Below, piece by piece: positions 1-12,139 of a DNA stretch of 64,000 bases; positions within the stretch are counted from its first letter, which is position 1, and the number at the start of each line of letters is the position of its first letter. A program made the translations under genes and the position numbers. A model generated the notes under the pieces. The model searched no databases. It was not told where the DNA came from and saw only the letters and a list, made by a program, of their open reading frames with translations. Source of the DNA: Acanthochlamys bracteata (lineage: Eukaryota > Streptophyta > Magnoliopsida > Pandanales > Velloziaceae); NCBI GenBank assembly GCA_019914995.1, contig CM034130.1, positions 7,564,001 through 7,628,000 on the forward strand. The letters run 5' to 3'.

Positions 1-2391
1 GTAGGATGTATATTGACATCAACATGCTCGGGCGGGAGTTTGATTGACATGTAGATGAAAGGTTTTGACGCTTTTGGAAGAATTGCAGCATATACAACTT
101 CTACAGATCTCTTCAAGGCACTGCATTCAACTAGCCTGTCTGAAGAAGCAGAGAAGTAGAAAGATAGTCTCCCAAGTGCAATAGTGCTTATACACTGTCT
201 ATAAGCAAGCATAAGAAAAGAAGTCCTAACTACTAATAATTTCATACCATCCATAAGCTTGACTGACGTCTTATAATATACAAAGAAGAAGGTAGGAGGA
301 ATGCATAGACATGAATGCGATTTTAGAAAGTGCTTGTGATAATTCCAGGAAGCACTCCTAGTATTTGGAAATAAAGAAGTAAACACGTGAGATTCAAACA
401 CATTTGCTATAACTGCAGCGTGATGTTTTATGAACGGAAACGCTTGTCTGGTATGATACTATTCCATGAAGAAAATGTGGGACTGCTATGTATAAGATAC
501 ATAAAATACACTTGGATGCATCTGGTAAAATGTACCTATAATTTCATGTAACATCACATGTGGCACAGGTCTTTAGGTAGCGAATACTGTATCACTGTTG
601 TCTAATATAGCACGGCCTACTTAAAAATCCAAGCATCACGTGCTCATTTCATTTTCTAATTCCAATCACTCGAGCATTTAAGATTATAAGTTTTAAATAC
701 CATTTATAAACAAGACCATCGTGGTCTTCTTAGCCGAGTAGTTTGCATTTGAAATAAAAGCATCCATCTGAAAAACAGAACGATCTGGATTATCATCTGA
801 AACAGACATCCCTATCAAATCCCGGGCAACAGAGGCGCCGTACACATTTCTGATGGAATCCAACCTTGAACATGCACTGACAGTGTGAACATCTGCTCTG
901 CTTGCACCATGCTGAACATGACAAAAATAACTGAAATTGTTATAGCCTACATCAAGGGTGTGATCAGTAAGATACCTGATAGGACCTTCTAAACCATAAA
1001 ACATTTACTAACCTTTCTGCATGAAAAGCTCACATTAATATTATGGATTGCGAATCGGCTAATCAAATCGATGATTTTCGGGTAATCATCATTTGAATTT
1101 TGTAACGTTTTCCTACGAGCAACCATATTATAGAAAAGATTCTCAACCTGTGAATGAAGTTATGGAACTTAAGTGGTTAAACTTCACAAGAACACTGAAA
1201 AACATATATAGGCGCAGATACCATAATCTGAGTTCCTTTAACTGCAGCACAAGGTTTAGGTTCATGCTCCATTACTCCATCCCTGTAGGAAACCCTACAA
1301 TAGGAAACATAGAGTGGACATGTACTGCACATGAACCTTACAAATGAACTATTTTAGACAGATTTCACTGTATTTAGATGCGAACCTGTAGCCATGAACT
1401 TGGCCTTCTGTTATAGTGGTCACAGTCACATGGCCGACATATGTCATACTGGCCAAGGCTTCACCTCTAAAACCCATGGTTTGGATTGTCTGCAGGTCCT
1501 CATATGCAGATAATTTTGATGTGGTATGCCTTTCACATAGGATAGGGAGATCTTCATACTGCAGAAAAAAACAGGTTAAACTGTAGTTAGAAATGCCAGA
1601 ATCAGATAGGGTCATCTCACAAAGTTTCTACACAAAATTGATCAGAGATCAAGTCACGCTACGAATATAATAGTAAGATAAGCAGATCCCATGGGCATTG
1701 TCTGGTGCTAACCTCTACTGAAATCAATAGCCAGAGTCAGAATGATAAACACCAAGCATGAGTTGGGATTGAAGTAATCTTCAAGCTTAAAACTTCATCC
1801 GATAACACAATCTGTTAATTCCAAACTGGATTGATGACTAAACTAGGTATTGTAGTAGAGGGAGAAGAAAACATCAATCTAAGTTTAACAATATCCAAAT
1901 TTCATAACTATTAGGCCACCATTTGTACAACACCAAAAAATTCTACTATAACTAGCACTGAGGACGAAAAACATCGTGGAGGAATCCATGTCCAACTCGC
2001 CCAAACATAAAACTCATCAAAGATCAAGATCATGAAATTACAAACCAAGAGAGGCGTAGAAAGTGGGAGCGTCGAGTATGATAAATATCGAGCATAAAGC
2101 CAAAGCAGCCCACTCGAATTTGACCAAATTCGAAACCGTGAAGCTTACTCGGATTCCATGACCGTTGTCAGAAACCTGGATAAGTTTGAGTCCACCTTCC
2201 TTGACAACGACGGAGACAGAAGTCGCGCCGGCGTCAAGACTATTCTCCACCAATTCCTTCACCGCAGATGAAGGCCGCTGCACAACCTCCCCTGCCGCGA
2301 TCCGGTTCACCACCGATTCATCAAGCCGCCGTATCAGCGGTGGCCCCATATTCTCTTTCATCGCCGTCGGCGCAGGGTCGTCGATCTCCAT
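1..2391 (-). CDS. MLH1: DNA mismatch repair protein MLH1, N-terminal part (runs off left edge)
   Basis: MutL-homologue ATPase that pairs with PMS1 or MLH3 in nuclear mismatch repair and meiotic crossing-over. Six exons can be placed by GT-AG borders and unbroken phase: 2149-2391, 1386-1558, 1222-1294, 1013-1147, 701-911 and 1-139 (incomplete). Together they encode about 325 of the roughly 740 residues usual for plants. The GHKL ATPase motifs are intact: [10 protein letters not shown] at residues 46-55 (catalytic Glu and Mg-binding Asn), DNGHGI at 75-80 and GFRGEALA at 110-117. The transducer domain follows, up to the conserved stretch ending HVDVNIHPT near the left edge. The start at 2391 is the first ATG and lies about 95 nt downstream of a TATA box. 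The PMS1/MLH3-interaction C-terminus lies outside the window. No disruption is seen in the visible part. Confidence 0.95.
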
Positions 2392-2484
2392 TGTAGAATT
2401 TGGATCAAGAGCGGGAGGCGAGAGTGAGAGAGAGGAGTGAGCGAGGCATTTCGATTGGAGGGAGAGATGAAGAAGGTGATCAGT

Positions 2485-2492
2485 TATTTATA
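2485..2492 (-). promoter_or_regulatory. TATA box of MLH1
   Basis: TATAAATA on the minus strand, 94 nt upstream of the MLH1 ATG. This predicts transcription starting near 2455 and a 5' leader of about 60 nt. Confidence 0.55.
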
Positions 2493-2639
2493 GAGAAACT
2501 TGAGGTGCGTTGTTGCCAAAAGATATATTTGCATTTCTGATCCTAATATTATATTATTAGCACTGTTTTATTTAGTCTCTGTGGCATTTCTGAAGCAGTT
2601 GTCGGAGGCGTTTGATTTTTCGTTTATCCAAGGAAACTT

Positions 2640-2815
2640 TTTAATTTTGTATTTTTTAAATATATTTTTTATAAATATTTAAAATATTTATTTAAAAATT
2701 TTATGAATAAAATTTTTTTATTATATGTTTTTATTATATTTTTAAAAATAAAAAAAATAAAAATATTTTTTATTTGAAAAAAATTTTATTTTATAAATAA
2801 TTTTAAACGGACCCA
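2640..2815. repeat. AT-rich foldback MITE, family A
   Basis: Nearly pure A/T with mirrored runs of ATTTTT and AAAAAT, followed by a GC-containing end (AAACGGACCCAAT). The same composition and end motif recur near 15.83-15.97, 38.36-38.59 and 60.60-60.79 kb, with weaker copies elsewhere. It looks like a non-autonomous foldback element. Exact ends are not defined here. Confidence 0.45.
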
Positions 2816-3167
2816 ATCTCGTCAGTTTTCTTCTTGTTCCGTTACTAAACCAAAACTAACAATTATAACATGAAATGTTTTGCACATAATATTATACAAA
2901 GCAAGCTGGAGCAGAAAAAATTCGGAAAGTGTATAACAAAATAGTAATAATGTTAAAATTTCTGACGACAAAGATGCCTAAAGAATGTAGGTTTTTCCAA
3001 CTAGAAAAAACTAAGTACTTGTGACTAACTGAACATTGGGCCAACCTTGCAGCATAAAGTTTTATATAGCAGATACAGTAGCACCGCAGGAGCACCAAGG
3101 GCATGTTTTAAGTAAGTTTTGTGGAGTAAATTTTATAAAATTAGTGTTCGGTTGAAAAGTAAAATTC

Positions 3168-3445
3168 CGTAGAAGTAAAATTTAAAATAATAATTAAAAT
3201 TTGTAAAATAAAATTTAAAGTAAAATTTTGGTGTAAATAAAATTTGATATGAAAATAAAAGTAAAGTTCGAGATGGTATATATAAAGTGCCAAATTCAAA
3301 ATTTAGAGAGAAAAATAAAATTCAAAATAATAATTAAAGCACATGAAATAAAGTTTAAAGTAAAATTATGGTAGAAATAAAGTTTGATATAAAAATAAAA
3401 TTGAAATTCGAGATAGTAATTAAAATATGTGTAGTACAAAATTCA
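3168..3445. repeat. Imperfect tandem direct repeat, about 130-bp unit
   Basis: Two diverged copies lie head to tail, at about 3180-3305 and 3315-3445. Each carries AAATTTAAAGTAAAATT, then a GGT(A/G)AATAAA block, then TTTGATAT and TTCGAGAT in the same order. No coding potential was seen. Confidence 0.55.
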
Positions 3446-4676
3446 AAATCTAAAAAAAGAAAGTAGAGTTCGACAGTAATGCCCCAAACGCCGGATAATA
3501 TGAACAATATATATTACAAACACATGTATTCATTTACATTACACAATACAACAATATGCTGCAAATCTTCGTTACAAAGACAGATGGACCATCCAACAAT
3601 TAAGATGACCGATATAGTTAGAGACCACGAATTATAATTCAAACATATTAACACCATATGTATAAAGCAAATAAGTGTGTACAGATGATGGCAGTTAGCA
3701 GTTATATGAACATCCAACACCTTCTCAGTTCTGACACATTTTTTGCCAGAATTTTAGACGCCTTCCTTCATCTATATAGGAGACTGTCAAAAGCGTCCTT
3801 GATTTTGTTCCTATAAAAATCATCTGACAATACTTTGAGGCCATTTTAAGAGATATTTATTGTATTTTTCTCTAACATCTCTTATTCCTGAAGTGATCTC
3901 AAGGTACCCAGTGTTCATTTTTCTCAAATTTTGCTGTCGTCGTTGACACAGACACGTCCGGCATTTTCTCTGACGGTATCAGCACATGAACGGAAATAAG
4001 TTCGTTACATGAGGTCGTGCACTGGAGGATGGCTGTGATGGTGACTTATGTCTCCATCATGGTAGGAATACCTCTAATTGCTTCATCTCTCGCAGCATTA
4101 CTTTGTTGACCAGTTGTGGCAGAAGTTAACTCTCTGAAGTCATCATAAACGGTCCTGGCAAAATCTTGAATATTTGGCACATTAATGAAAAGTTTAAGCT
4201 TCACGGGGCATCAATGGTGAGCGTTGGCAATCCGTGCTAGATGAAGAACGTGCCCATGGAGAACTGATTGATTGAAGCTTTGAATGTCTAGTTAATACTT
4301 TGAGGAATTTTATCGAAAACCCAAATCCTATGCTGGCAGTTTTGGCTTTGCATAGAATGATGATTGCTTTTCCTTGTCGTCAACGCGTACGCGTTACATA
4401 TGAAAAATTGCGTTGAGTATTTGCTGTATCACTTCTTTTTCAACTACTTTTCATACTAAATTATACAACAAGGTAATAATAACACTGTGTTTCACGAAGA
4501 TTCTCAACAGGCATTATACGGAGAGAAGAATTAAAAGAAAATACAGCATGAGTTCAGAGTACAACATATCTTGGAATGTTCATTCAAGAAAAAAGCAATC
4601 AAATTTTGGATAAAATTCAAAAGAAAAAAAAAAAAAAAGCTTCAGTAATGACTTCTACAAACTAGTGATTTTGTTC
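3446..4676. other. Non-coding interval between MLH1 and the zinc-finger gene
   Basis: No ORF here resembles a protein, and no RNA gene was recognised. The part next to 4677 is presumably the 3' UTR of the zinc-finger gene on the minus strand. An A-run lies at about 4622-4638. Confidence 0.5.
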
Positions 4677-5255
4677 TTATCTTTCTCCTCTCTGCTCTGG
4701 AGTGAGTCCTCCCTTACCACAGTTTGGGCAACTCTTCAGACCAAATCCTTGGCAATCAAAACACCTATTCATTTTATTCAAAATTGATTCGTAAAATGAA
4801 ATGTCATTAGTCATTTGAATACAGTGCAGCAATGTGAGTAACTTACTTCCATCTTTCAAAGATGTTTCCATTCTTTTTGTTCTTTCCGGTTCCCTACATT
4901 TGTCGCATATTTGAAATAAAAATAAACATAAACTAGAACTAAGTTTCAATGTTAAGTATGCACAAGCTTGTTAGGTTCAAGTATAGATAGCACCTTGCAA
5001 CCAGGGCATTCAATTGCGCCTTTCCCTCCGCACGTCTGACAACTCTTAGAATTTGATATCTGAAAAAAATTTCAGAAATTATAACTCTCTATTCTATCAA
5101 AGATGAAAAGTTGTATGCACTTCAGTTGAAAGAAAGATGTGTACTGCAGGTTGAAAGGAAGATAAGCTTCTCCACTTGGACGCGTTTATACTTTGTTTCT
5201 TTCCTTCAGGCTGAGAATAAATGTAAGAAGAACAGCTTGCTAGTGAACAGGCCAT
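4677..5255 (-). CDS. Small DnaJ-type cysteine-rich zinc-finger protein, predicted plastid-targeted
   Basis: Four exons (5145-5255, 4994-5059, 4847-4893, 4677-4764) join in frame to a 103-residue protein. Residues 1-37 are rich in Ser, Lys and Ala and poor in acidic residues, as in a chloroplast transit peptide. The rest is a complete DnaJ-like zinc-finger domain with four CxxC pairs at residues 44-47, 55-58, 76-79 and 87-90; two of them extend to CxxCxGxG or close to it. It ends with GKGGLTPEQRGER. There is no J domain, so this is a stand-alone zinc-finger protein of the BSD2/DnaJ-related plant group. Such proteins are known to help fold or assemble plastid proteins such as Rubisco and photosystem subunits. 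The specific client here is unknown. The start is the first ATG, and every junction is canonical. Confidence 0.85.
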
Positions 5256-7325
5256 TAATGAATAAAAAGAAAAGAAAAACAACTTGATTCAGTTTTAGCT
5301 TCAGTAGTTGGTAGGTTAGCATATATATACAAAAACACAAAGTTCCATTTTTGTTGTGGACATTGTTGATGATGATTTCTGTCCACACAGTTCAGATATG
5401 TTTTTTATCTGATTTTGTACAAAATAGTAAAGAGGGAATCGAAGTGGGGAACTCTCTACAGTGTCCAGATTTGTTAGAAGAGTGTTCAAAATTTTTTTGT
5501 GATAGTAACATTTTGAGACGTTCTTACAATGAGAAATGTTAACAGTGGCCTATCATCATCAATTCCTAATTATGCTGGTTTTTGATGTAAAATTCAAAAT
5601 TTGGGTCCCTATGATGGAAAATAGTTTTCGTTTAAGGGCTGATATTGCACATGCACTACAAAATAATTGGAAACTCGTCTGGTTTCTCTGTAAAACCCCA
5701 ATTGGGCCTATGCTGCTTGACAGAATCTATTCTTGATTTCTGAAAAAGAAGAAAAAGTTTCAGAATTTCTTCTTCGTTTCGGGAAAGCTGATTCAGGTAA
5801 TCTATTTTCGCAATTTTTTCTCTTGATCTTCTTTTAATTTTGGATTTTCTCTTGTTTCACTTTGTAAAGTGTTGTTTCTCAAATGGTTAATTGTGAATGC
5901 AGTAAAGTTTCAAGCTTAGATATGTTCTCATATTTCTCATTGTTGAAATTCCTGCGTCTGTGACGATATTGGTCCATGATTAATATTTAGACAATTATAG
6001 TGAAGCTTAACAACCGCCTATTACCAGTTTTCAAACTTCAATATAAGTTTCTGGGTAACCGAATGTGCTCTTTTCTATTGTAGTTTGTTTTAGAAGTGCA
6101 ATACCACGTTAAAAAGAATTTTGGCAGAACTATTTTTAAGAAATCTGTTTTTCTTTTCTTTTTCTTCTTTTTCTGGGCGAAAATTGTTTCGTCTCCCCTG
6201 CAAAGTAAGGACTTTTCAGAAGTGCGGCTCAAGCTGAAGTAGATGTAACGTAGCATAATGTATCTTTGTTTTTGCATTATGGAAGCGTATGTAAGTTTGC
6301 ACATATTGTAAGTAGTGGAACAATTTTATTTGGTCGCTTTTTCTCAGTTGAATTATGGACAGATAAATAAAAACCCCACATAGCAAGACAAGTTGATTGA
6401 TAGCATGTATTTTTAATGTTTAATCTTTTTTTTCTTGATTATACCTTCACAAATTGCATATCTATTGATATCTATGTCCTATGGATGCTTGACAGGAAGC
6501 CCTTTCCTGGACAGATCTGCTCAAGTTCATAATCAAAGCATGATGACAGTTCAAGACCAAATTTGAAGCTTTGGCATATTCTCAGCCTATAGTTCACTCT
6601 AAATCAGAGGCAATGGCCACACAGAACCCAAGCTTAGTCAATGGAAATTTATATGCTGGAGCAGATTTGTCAATGAAAGTGTAACTGCTTTTTTTCAAAT
6701 TAGTAGGCCAAGTTACTAAGTTCAAGTACTACAATGACAAAGTACACCAACGATACTACACGATTCTTCACTTTCATCTGATTCAAATAGAATTCCTATA
6801 CTGCCATCCAACTCATCTGGTCGATAGATTCTAACTGATTGTTTTCCTTTTTTCCCTAGGCACAATGTATCTTCTGCAGTCCCTATGATTAGGGTATCAT
6901 AAGTTACAGAATCCACTGTCCAAGCTTTTGAAAAAGTCTGTGCTTCAATAACATCAGTCTCAAAATATGATGTGGTCATCAGATGTGATCTTGCTTGTTT
7001 GGTAATGTTACTTCTGGCCATTCAAAGCATTTCTCTTTGTTCAGTTGAGTAGCTTACCATGAAGCTGTGGCTAAACGTTGCATCTGAAAACCTAAGTATC
7101 TCATGGTTCTTCTATAGTTTCTGTGTAGTTTCAGTGTTGGCTTTAGTTTTATCCACAGCATATAACTGTATATCTTTAAGTTTTGTGTCTTGCTGCCTCC
7201 TACTTGACTTACAAATATTGAACTGCTTCGTTAAGAGACGTATCCCCATACTACATATTTTCTTAAACTTTTGACACGTTCTGGTATACCATGTCTGCTT
7301 CTAACTTTCATGCTTCATGCTTAGA
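5256..7325. other. Non-coding interval with possible leader exons of the YTH pseudogene
   Basis: On the plus strand, 5757-5796 resembles a plant 5'-leader exon ending at a TTCAG|GTAATC donor. A second exon-like block at about 6497-6680 holds a short reading frame that begins MATQNPSLVNGNLY and stops after 23 codons. Both may be the decayed 5' part of the downstream YTH gene. Nothing else was recognised. Confidence 0.35.
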
Positions 7326-7514
7326 ATCTCACAGGAACCAATACTTACAACTTTGGAGGAAAGTGCCTCCAGCTTTTTAATCAAGGGCAGAGTGGCTTTC
7401 AGACATTGGAATGCACTTCATATAAGCATAACATGCAAATATCCCATATTGTGAATAAAGTAATTCGTGGTACTCAGGCTGACAGATTAAGCAGTTCTGT
7501 GAGTACAAGTTATG

Positions 7515-7568
7515 AATCGGAGAAGTTGAATATTTTGATTCGGAGAAGTTGAATATTTTGATTCGGAG
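7515..7568 (+). repeat. 23-bp tandem duplication inside the YTH pseudogene
   Basis: The unit ATTCGGAGAAGTTGAATATT plus TTG occurs twice in a row, with a partial third unit after it. It lies immediately before the YTH-domain coding block. Confidence 0.85.
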
Positions 7569-8101
7569 AGATCAATTCAATCAAGCTAATTACCAGACTA
7601 AGCATGCAAAGTTCCACATGATAAAGCCTATTACGGAGGAAGACATTCATAAAAGTATTAAATATAGAGTATGGTCTAGCACTCCGGTTGGCAACAGGAA
7701 GTTAGACGCCACTTTCTGGGGTGCAGAGGAGAAATCAGAAGAAATGGGTTCAAACTGTCCCATCTTCCTGTTCTCTTGGTAATCTGCATTCTTTGCTGGT
7801 TTTGCATGATAGTACTTTTAATTGCTTTTTTAGCTTTCTAGTAGGTGAATTTGCATCTTCTAATTACAAAAGCCGGTTCAATCATTAAGTTGACTTGCAA
7901 ATGTGATGCGTTCGTATCTGATTGTTTTCTTCCATGTGGTATGTATTGTCTGTGTTATTGTTGTTCCCCTTATTATCTGTCTCTGCTGAATGCAATGACA
8001 AACTAGCTGATAAAGGAGTTTCCTTTTGATAATAATTGAAATGAAAAATGACATCCCCAATTGATTGCCTTCACTGTTCTGGCTTTGAATATTGTACTTT
8101 A

Positions 8102-8208
8102 GATGCCTCTGGACCTGACAGAATCAGAGGTTGAGAAGAAGATAATAGAACTTTGCCAGACTCTTCTGCCATTTCTTGTTGACATCTGGGATAAGCTTTT
8201 CTTCCAGG
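8102..8208 (+). other. Exon-like block of unknown origin inside the YTH pseudogene
   Basis: An open stretch flanked by TTTAG and a CAG|GTGCTT donor. It encodes an acidic/amphipathic segment beginning MPLDLTESEVEKKIIELCQ and ending WDKLFFQ. It sits between two YTH-domain exons but matches no part of a YTH domain that I know. It may be a captured exon fragment, an alternative exon, or chance. Confidence 0.35.
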
Positions 8209-10313
8209 TGCTTTGCTAGTACTATTGATCTTAGCATGCCCTTTCTTGAAAAGTCGAAAACACTGGTAGCTAGTGATAGTTGCTTCAAACCCTTAAAGCA
8301 CCATTCTTTAGTCAGAATAACGATCTCTGTTCTTCTTCTGTGACGTAGTACTAAATCCAGTAATCTGCTGTTGAAGTAGCATAAATTACTCAGTATTATT
8401 TTACAAGCTTGCTGTTGTGAACTTTACCTGCTGGTTTTTTCTGATGTTTATAGTGTATACCTTTTCAGGTCATTGCAAGTGGGCGATTTGTAGGCTTAGT
8501 TGAGATGGTAGGTCCAGTTGATTTTAAGAAGAACTTGGTCTTTTGGCAAAAGGTCAGTTGGAATGGTTTCTTCCCTATGAAATGGAATATTATCAAGGAC
8601 ATCACTAATGGAATTTTCAAGGATATAACACTGGGAACAATGACAACAGTCCTGTAGCTTAGAGCAAGGACTCTCAGGAGGTATCTCCTCCTTAACCTTT
8701 GCGCTCTTTTCATCGCATGCCTCACCAATATTTTGCTATAGTTTTCTTGAAACTCATCTGGGCTATATATAAGCAGTGAATCATGGCACCACAATAAAAA
8801 GTTGCATTTTCAGTTCTGGAGCTTTTGTGGAGAATATAGACTTATTTTGTTTCTAATCTTGCCAAAGTAAAGATTGGCTAAGTTCATGCCACAAGTATAC
8901 AAACTGCTGTCTGATTTCCAGTGAAGAAAGATAGAAATTTTGCAAGATCTCCTCCTGGAAAGAACTTTCTTGCATGGTCAGGCAACCTTCATTATCTGCT
9001 CAACTGTGACCCTGAATGTGCAATGTGTGTGTTGGTAGCAAAAGAGATCTGATTGTTCAAGAAGTTTGTGGCCTTGTCGTGTAATTATTTGGGACCAAAC
9101 CATGCAACATGTCCGAATGGAGACTAAGCATTAGTGGAAGTTTTCAATTTGGAGCCTGCTCTAGTCAATTTCCTTTGGAAAGTGGTACTTCATTATTTCG
9201 GCTGTTGGAATTGTTGGTCGTATCTATATGTCGAGGTTCTTCAATTTTGTAGTGCACTGTTAACTTAACGGCTTTCTATGTTCTAGATTTTGCTGCCTCA
9301 TGGTCTGAGGATGCACAATTATTCAAGGGATACCCTGTGGCTAAAGCAATACTTGATGAATTTGGCTTCTCTGAGAAAAGGAAGAAGTCTCTCCAAGCCA
9401 AAAGGAACATGCAGTCTGGCTCACAGCATTCCCAAGTAAGAGGGGAGTTTCAACTATCCTTTTGTGGTAATGTCGTGACAGAATACATTGTGCTTGTTGG
9501 ATAGTTAATGCTTGCCTAAATTCAACCGAGTCATAGAACCGACTCTATCTGCTATAGCTAACAGGTTAGAGTAGTGAAGCTTCAGAAATGCAAAAGTTCA
9601 GAAGGAAATTAAACCCCCTTACCGCGGAACCTTTCACCAAAATGTTCCTAAACAATCTACATATACATGTAGGTTTCACAATGCGTCCTTCTATTGATTT
9701 TTCTACATATCCAGTTTTATGAACGTATTAATCTCTGACAGGTTTCATAACGCTCATCTTGAAGATAAAGGCTTTGTGACAAGTTTCACAACCTTTTTAT
9801 CTTCTGAACACTGACAATAAAATCTTTTTGACAGGTTTCGGTAGATATTAATAAATGCACATAATTGTTTGCATGCCAAAAAAAATCAAACAAATCATTG
9901 CTGCTTGTATTTAGTGACAGATACCCATTTTGGGTTTTATGCCTAAATCTCTAAAACAATAAATTACATGTGATATAGTGAGATTGGTAATGTTTTACCT
10001 GTCTTTCATGAAAATATAAGTGGATTTTCCCAAGGTTAAATGCTTGAAAACTTTGACGGGGTGCATTCACTTGCAACTATAAATGCCGAACAATTCCTAC
10101 CATTTTTTCTTCACCTGCATTTCCATTGAACATACAAGGTCATGTGTATGTTCCATTGTTCTATACTTAGCTCCTTATTAATTCATCATAATGTAGATGG
10201 ATGCTAGTCTTCTTTTATCTGTATATATTATATGACATTGCTTATTTACATTGAACCTATTGAGATTTTATTGCAGATAAGAAAGCAGTTTACCCGGTCT
10301 GAAAGACAACAAA

Positions 10314-10881
10314 ATGGCTGATGCAAATTGCAGTGACAAGGCTAGTGCTTCGCGAACAAACAAAGTTGAAGATGGTGATGAAGCTGAATCTCAACACACA
10401 TCACTGGCGGTGAAAGTTCAATTGGAAAATTTCGCACTCATAAGGAGAATCGATGTCATGGCCTACAAGAATTATGCTGCATTCAACAAAGGCCTGCATA
10501 GGCTTCTTCGCAATTTCTTTACAGGTAAAAATAATTTACACTAAAAATATCACTCAATTTAAAAATTGTTTAAGTGGATAGATATATTCTCAACAAGATT
10601 TAAATGGTTTAACTTCTGAAGGGCTTGGTAGTGAAAATGATGATGATGGTAGAGAAGATGATCCTAACTTGGTGTTTACCTATGATGATCACTATGGAAA
10701 CAAGTTGCCTCTTGGACAAGTCCCGTGGGAGTATGCCCCTTCTATTCTAGCAAACTAAAATTGTTTCAATTCAAAAATTTGCAGATTTCATCCGTAACAC
10801 TGTTTGCAAATATACTTATTTTGTAGGGCGTTTGTCAGGTCAGTGAAAAGGATTTACGTTGTCAATAAAAACAAATCATGA
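10314..10881 (+). CDS. Short non-canonical Aux/IAA-type PB1-domain protein
   Basis: Three exons (10314-10524, 10622-10730, 10827-10881) join in phase to 124 residues. Residues from about 38 to the end match the C-terminal PB1 domain (domains III and IV) of Aux/IAA and ARF proteins: KVQLENFALIRRIDV (basic face, Lys and Arg-Arg kept), then VFTYDDHYGNKLPLGQVPWE (OPCA-like acidic face) and AFVRSVKRIYVV. Compared with the usual GDVPW the acidic residue is replaced (GQVPW), and the D-x-D-G-D core is altered. There is no EAR repression motif (LxLxL) and no GWPP degron, so it cannot be an auxin-degraded repressor of the classical kind. The first ATG lies 31 nt after a CAG acceptor-like site downstream of the YTH pseudogene, so both may lie on one transcript. 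An active dominant-interfering Aux/IAA relative and a decaying fragment are both possible. Confidence 0.6.
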
Positions 10882-12139
10882 TCATGGATGACTTGGTAAC
10901 AAAAATTATTAACTAATTTAAACTACTCTTGTTCAAAAATTTTCTGCGTAATCTTTTTTTTTAAATTTTCATGCAGGATTACTGAAGAGTGAAAAAGCCT
11001 GGGAAATGGAAAATCTAAAAAAAAAGGATATGTTCTAGCTAGCAAGAACATATAATTATTTCGGAATGTAGGTTATAATGATGATAATAATAAGTATGTA
11101 TGTAAGATAGTTGAGGGTGTCTCATGACTGTGTTTACCTGAGTGGTTTAGGTTTATGTAGGAGTTGTGAATTGTGTGAAGTTTGTAGAGTGCAATAAATT
11201 CCAACGCTTATGTATATGTTTTTTTAATTTTACTTTCAACTAAAATAGAATATAAATTTGAGCTTTTAAATGTAGGAAGTTCTTCCTTGCTGTTGTCGTT
11301 AGCTTGAGAATTGTAATAGAACAGTTCCGTAGGTACTCTTCTTAGCTTACGCAATTTTAGATAGTCATGTAGCTTAGGTGTATTTTTTTAGATTATAAGT
11401 GAGTTATTAAAAAATAAATTACTAAAAACTGAGTTACTACTAAAAATAGATTTAGCTTTTGTATTTTTTTTAAAAAGAAGTAAGTTGAAATTAACTTATT
11501 ATATGTCTTTATAATAAAAACTTGATTGAAAATAATTTTTTAGTGATAGAAAGTGAGATCTAAAGAATATTTCGAAGTACTTTTTTTAAATAAATCTTTT
11601 GGTAATCAAAAATATTTTCAAAAATTTTTTTAAATAAAATTTTAAATTTAAAAAAATAATAATTAATAATAAAATATTATAAATTTAATTATTTTTACAT
11701 TTAAAAGAATTAAAATATTTTATTAAAAAATAAAATAATGTGAAAAGAATGTACTCCTAATCTTCGCTTCATCGAACATCTTGTGTAAGGTGAACATCTA
11801 CACACGAAAAGAATAATAAATCGAAAAGGTTTCAACTTTTTTTCTTCAGCTGGCGCTCAAAACTTGTTAATTTCGACATGTTCTCTTCTCCCTCCGGATA
11901 GAAAGGAAAGAAGTCAAGACTTTTCTATCAGCATAGCACCCTTCGATCAGGTCTTTCCTATCAAAGTAAAATTTTTCAACTGCACTGGTGATAATACTTC
12001 AATATTAGAAAGTTTGAAGAGGAACTTCTCTAGGAAAAGAAAATATCAGTAATCAGATATGTATATATAATATACATGATGTAAATACAAGCCATCTTAT
12101 ATATATATGTCTACAAAAAATAATTGGCAAGAATTTTAG
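10882..12139. other. Non-coding AT-rich interval
   Basis: The first 300 bases are the likely 3' UTR of the PB1 gene. The stretch 11,560-11,740 is an AT-rich mirrored segment resembling the family A foldback repeats. No gene was recognised. Confidence 0.4.

Larger units (their letters stand above)
7326..9437 (+). pseudogene. YTH-domain (ECT-type m6A reader) pseudogene
   Basis: YTH proteins bind N6-methyladenosine in RNA. Three blocks are recognisable. 7549-7782 encodes the start of the domain (HAKFHMIKPITEEDIHKSIK, then VWSSTP). 8469-8700 encodes its middle (SGRFVGLVEMVGPVDF). About 9285-9437 encodes its end (ILDEFGFSEKRKKSLQAKRN). The three cage tryptophans are still present, in VWSSTP and FWQKVSWNG. 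The frame is broken several times: it meets a TAG at 8655-8657, and the homologous NNDNSPVA segment continues only in a shifted frame, which meets another TAG at 8660-8662. A further frame change falls near 9315-9325. A 23-bp tandem duplication lies just upstream of the domain. It is therefore most likely a non-processed pseudogene that kept its introns. Confidence 0.8.

Noticed and set aside
6722..7021. 99-codon minus-strand frame
   Set aside because: It reads as an even mix of residues but has no homologue I know, and it lies in the leader region of the plus-strand YTH pseudogene.
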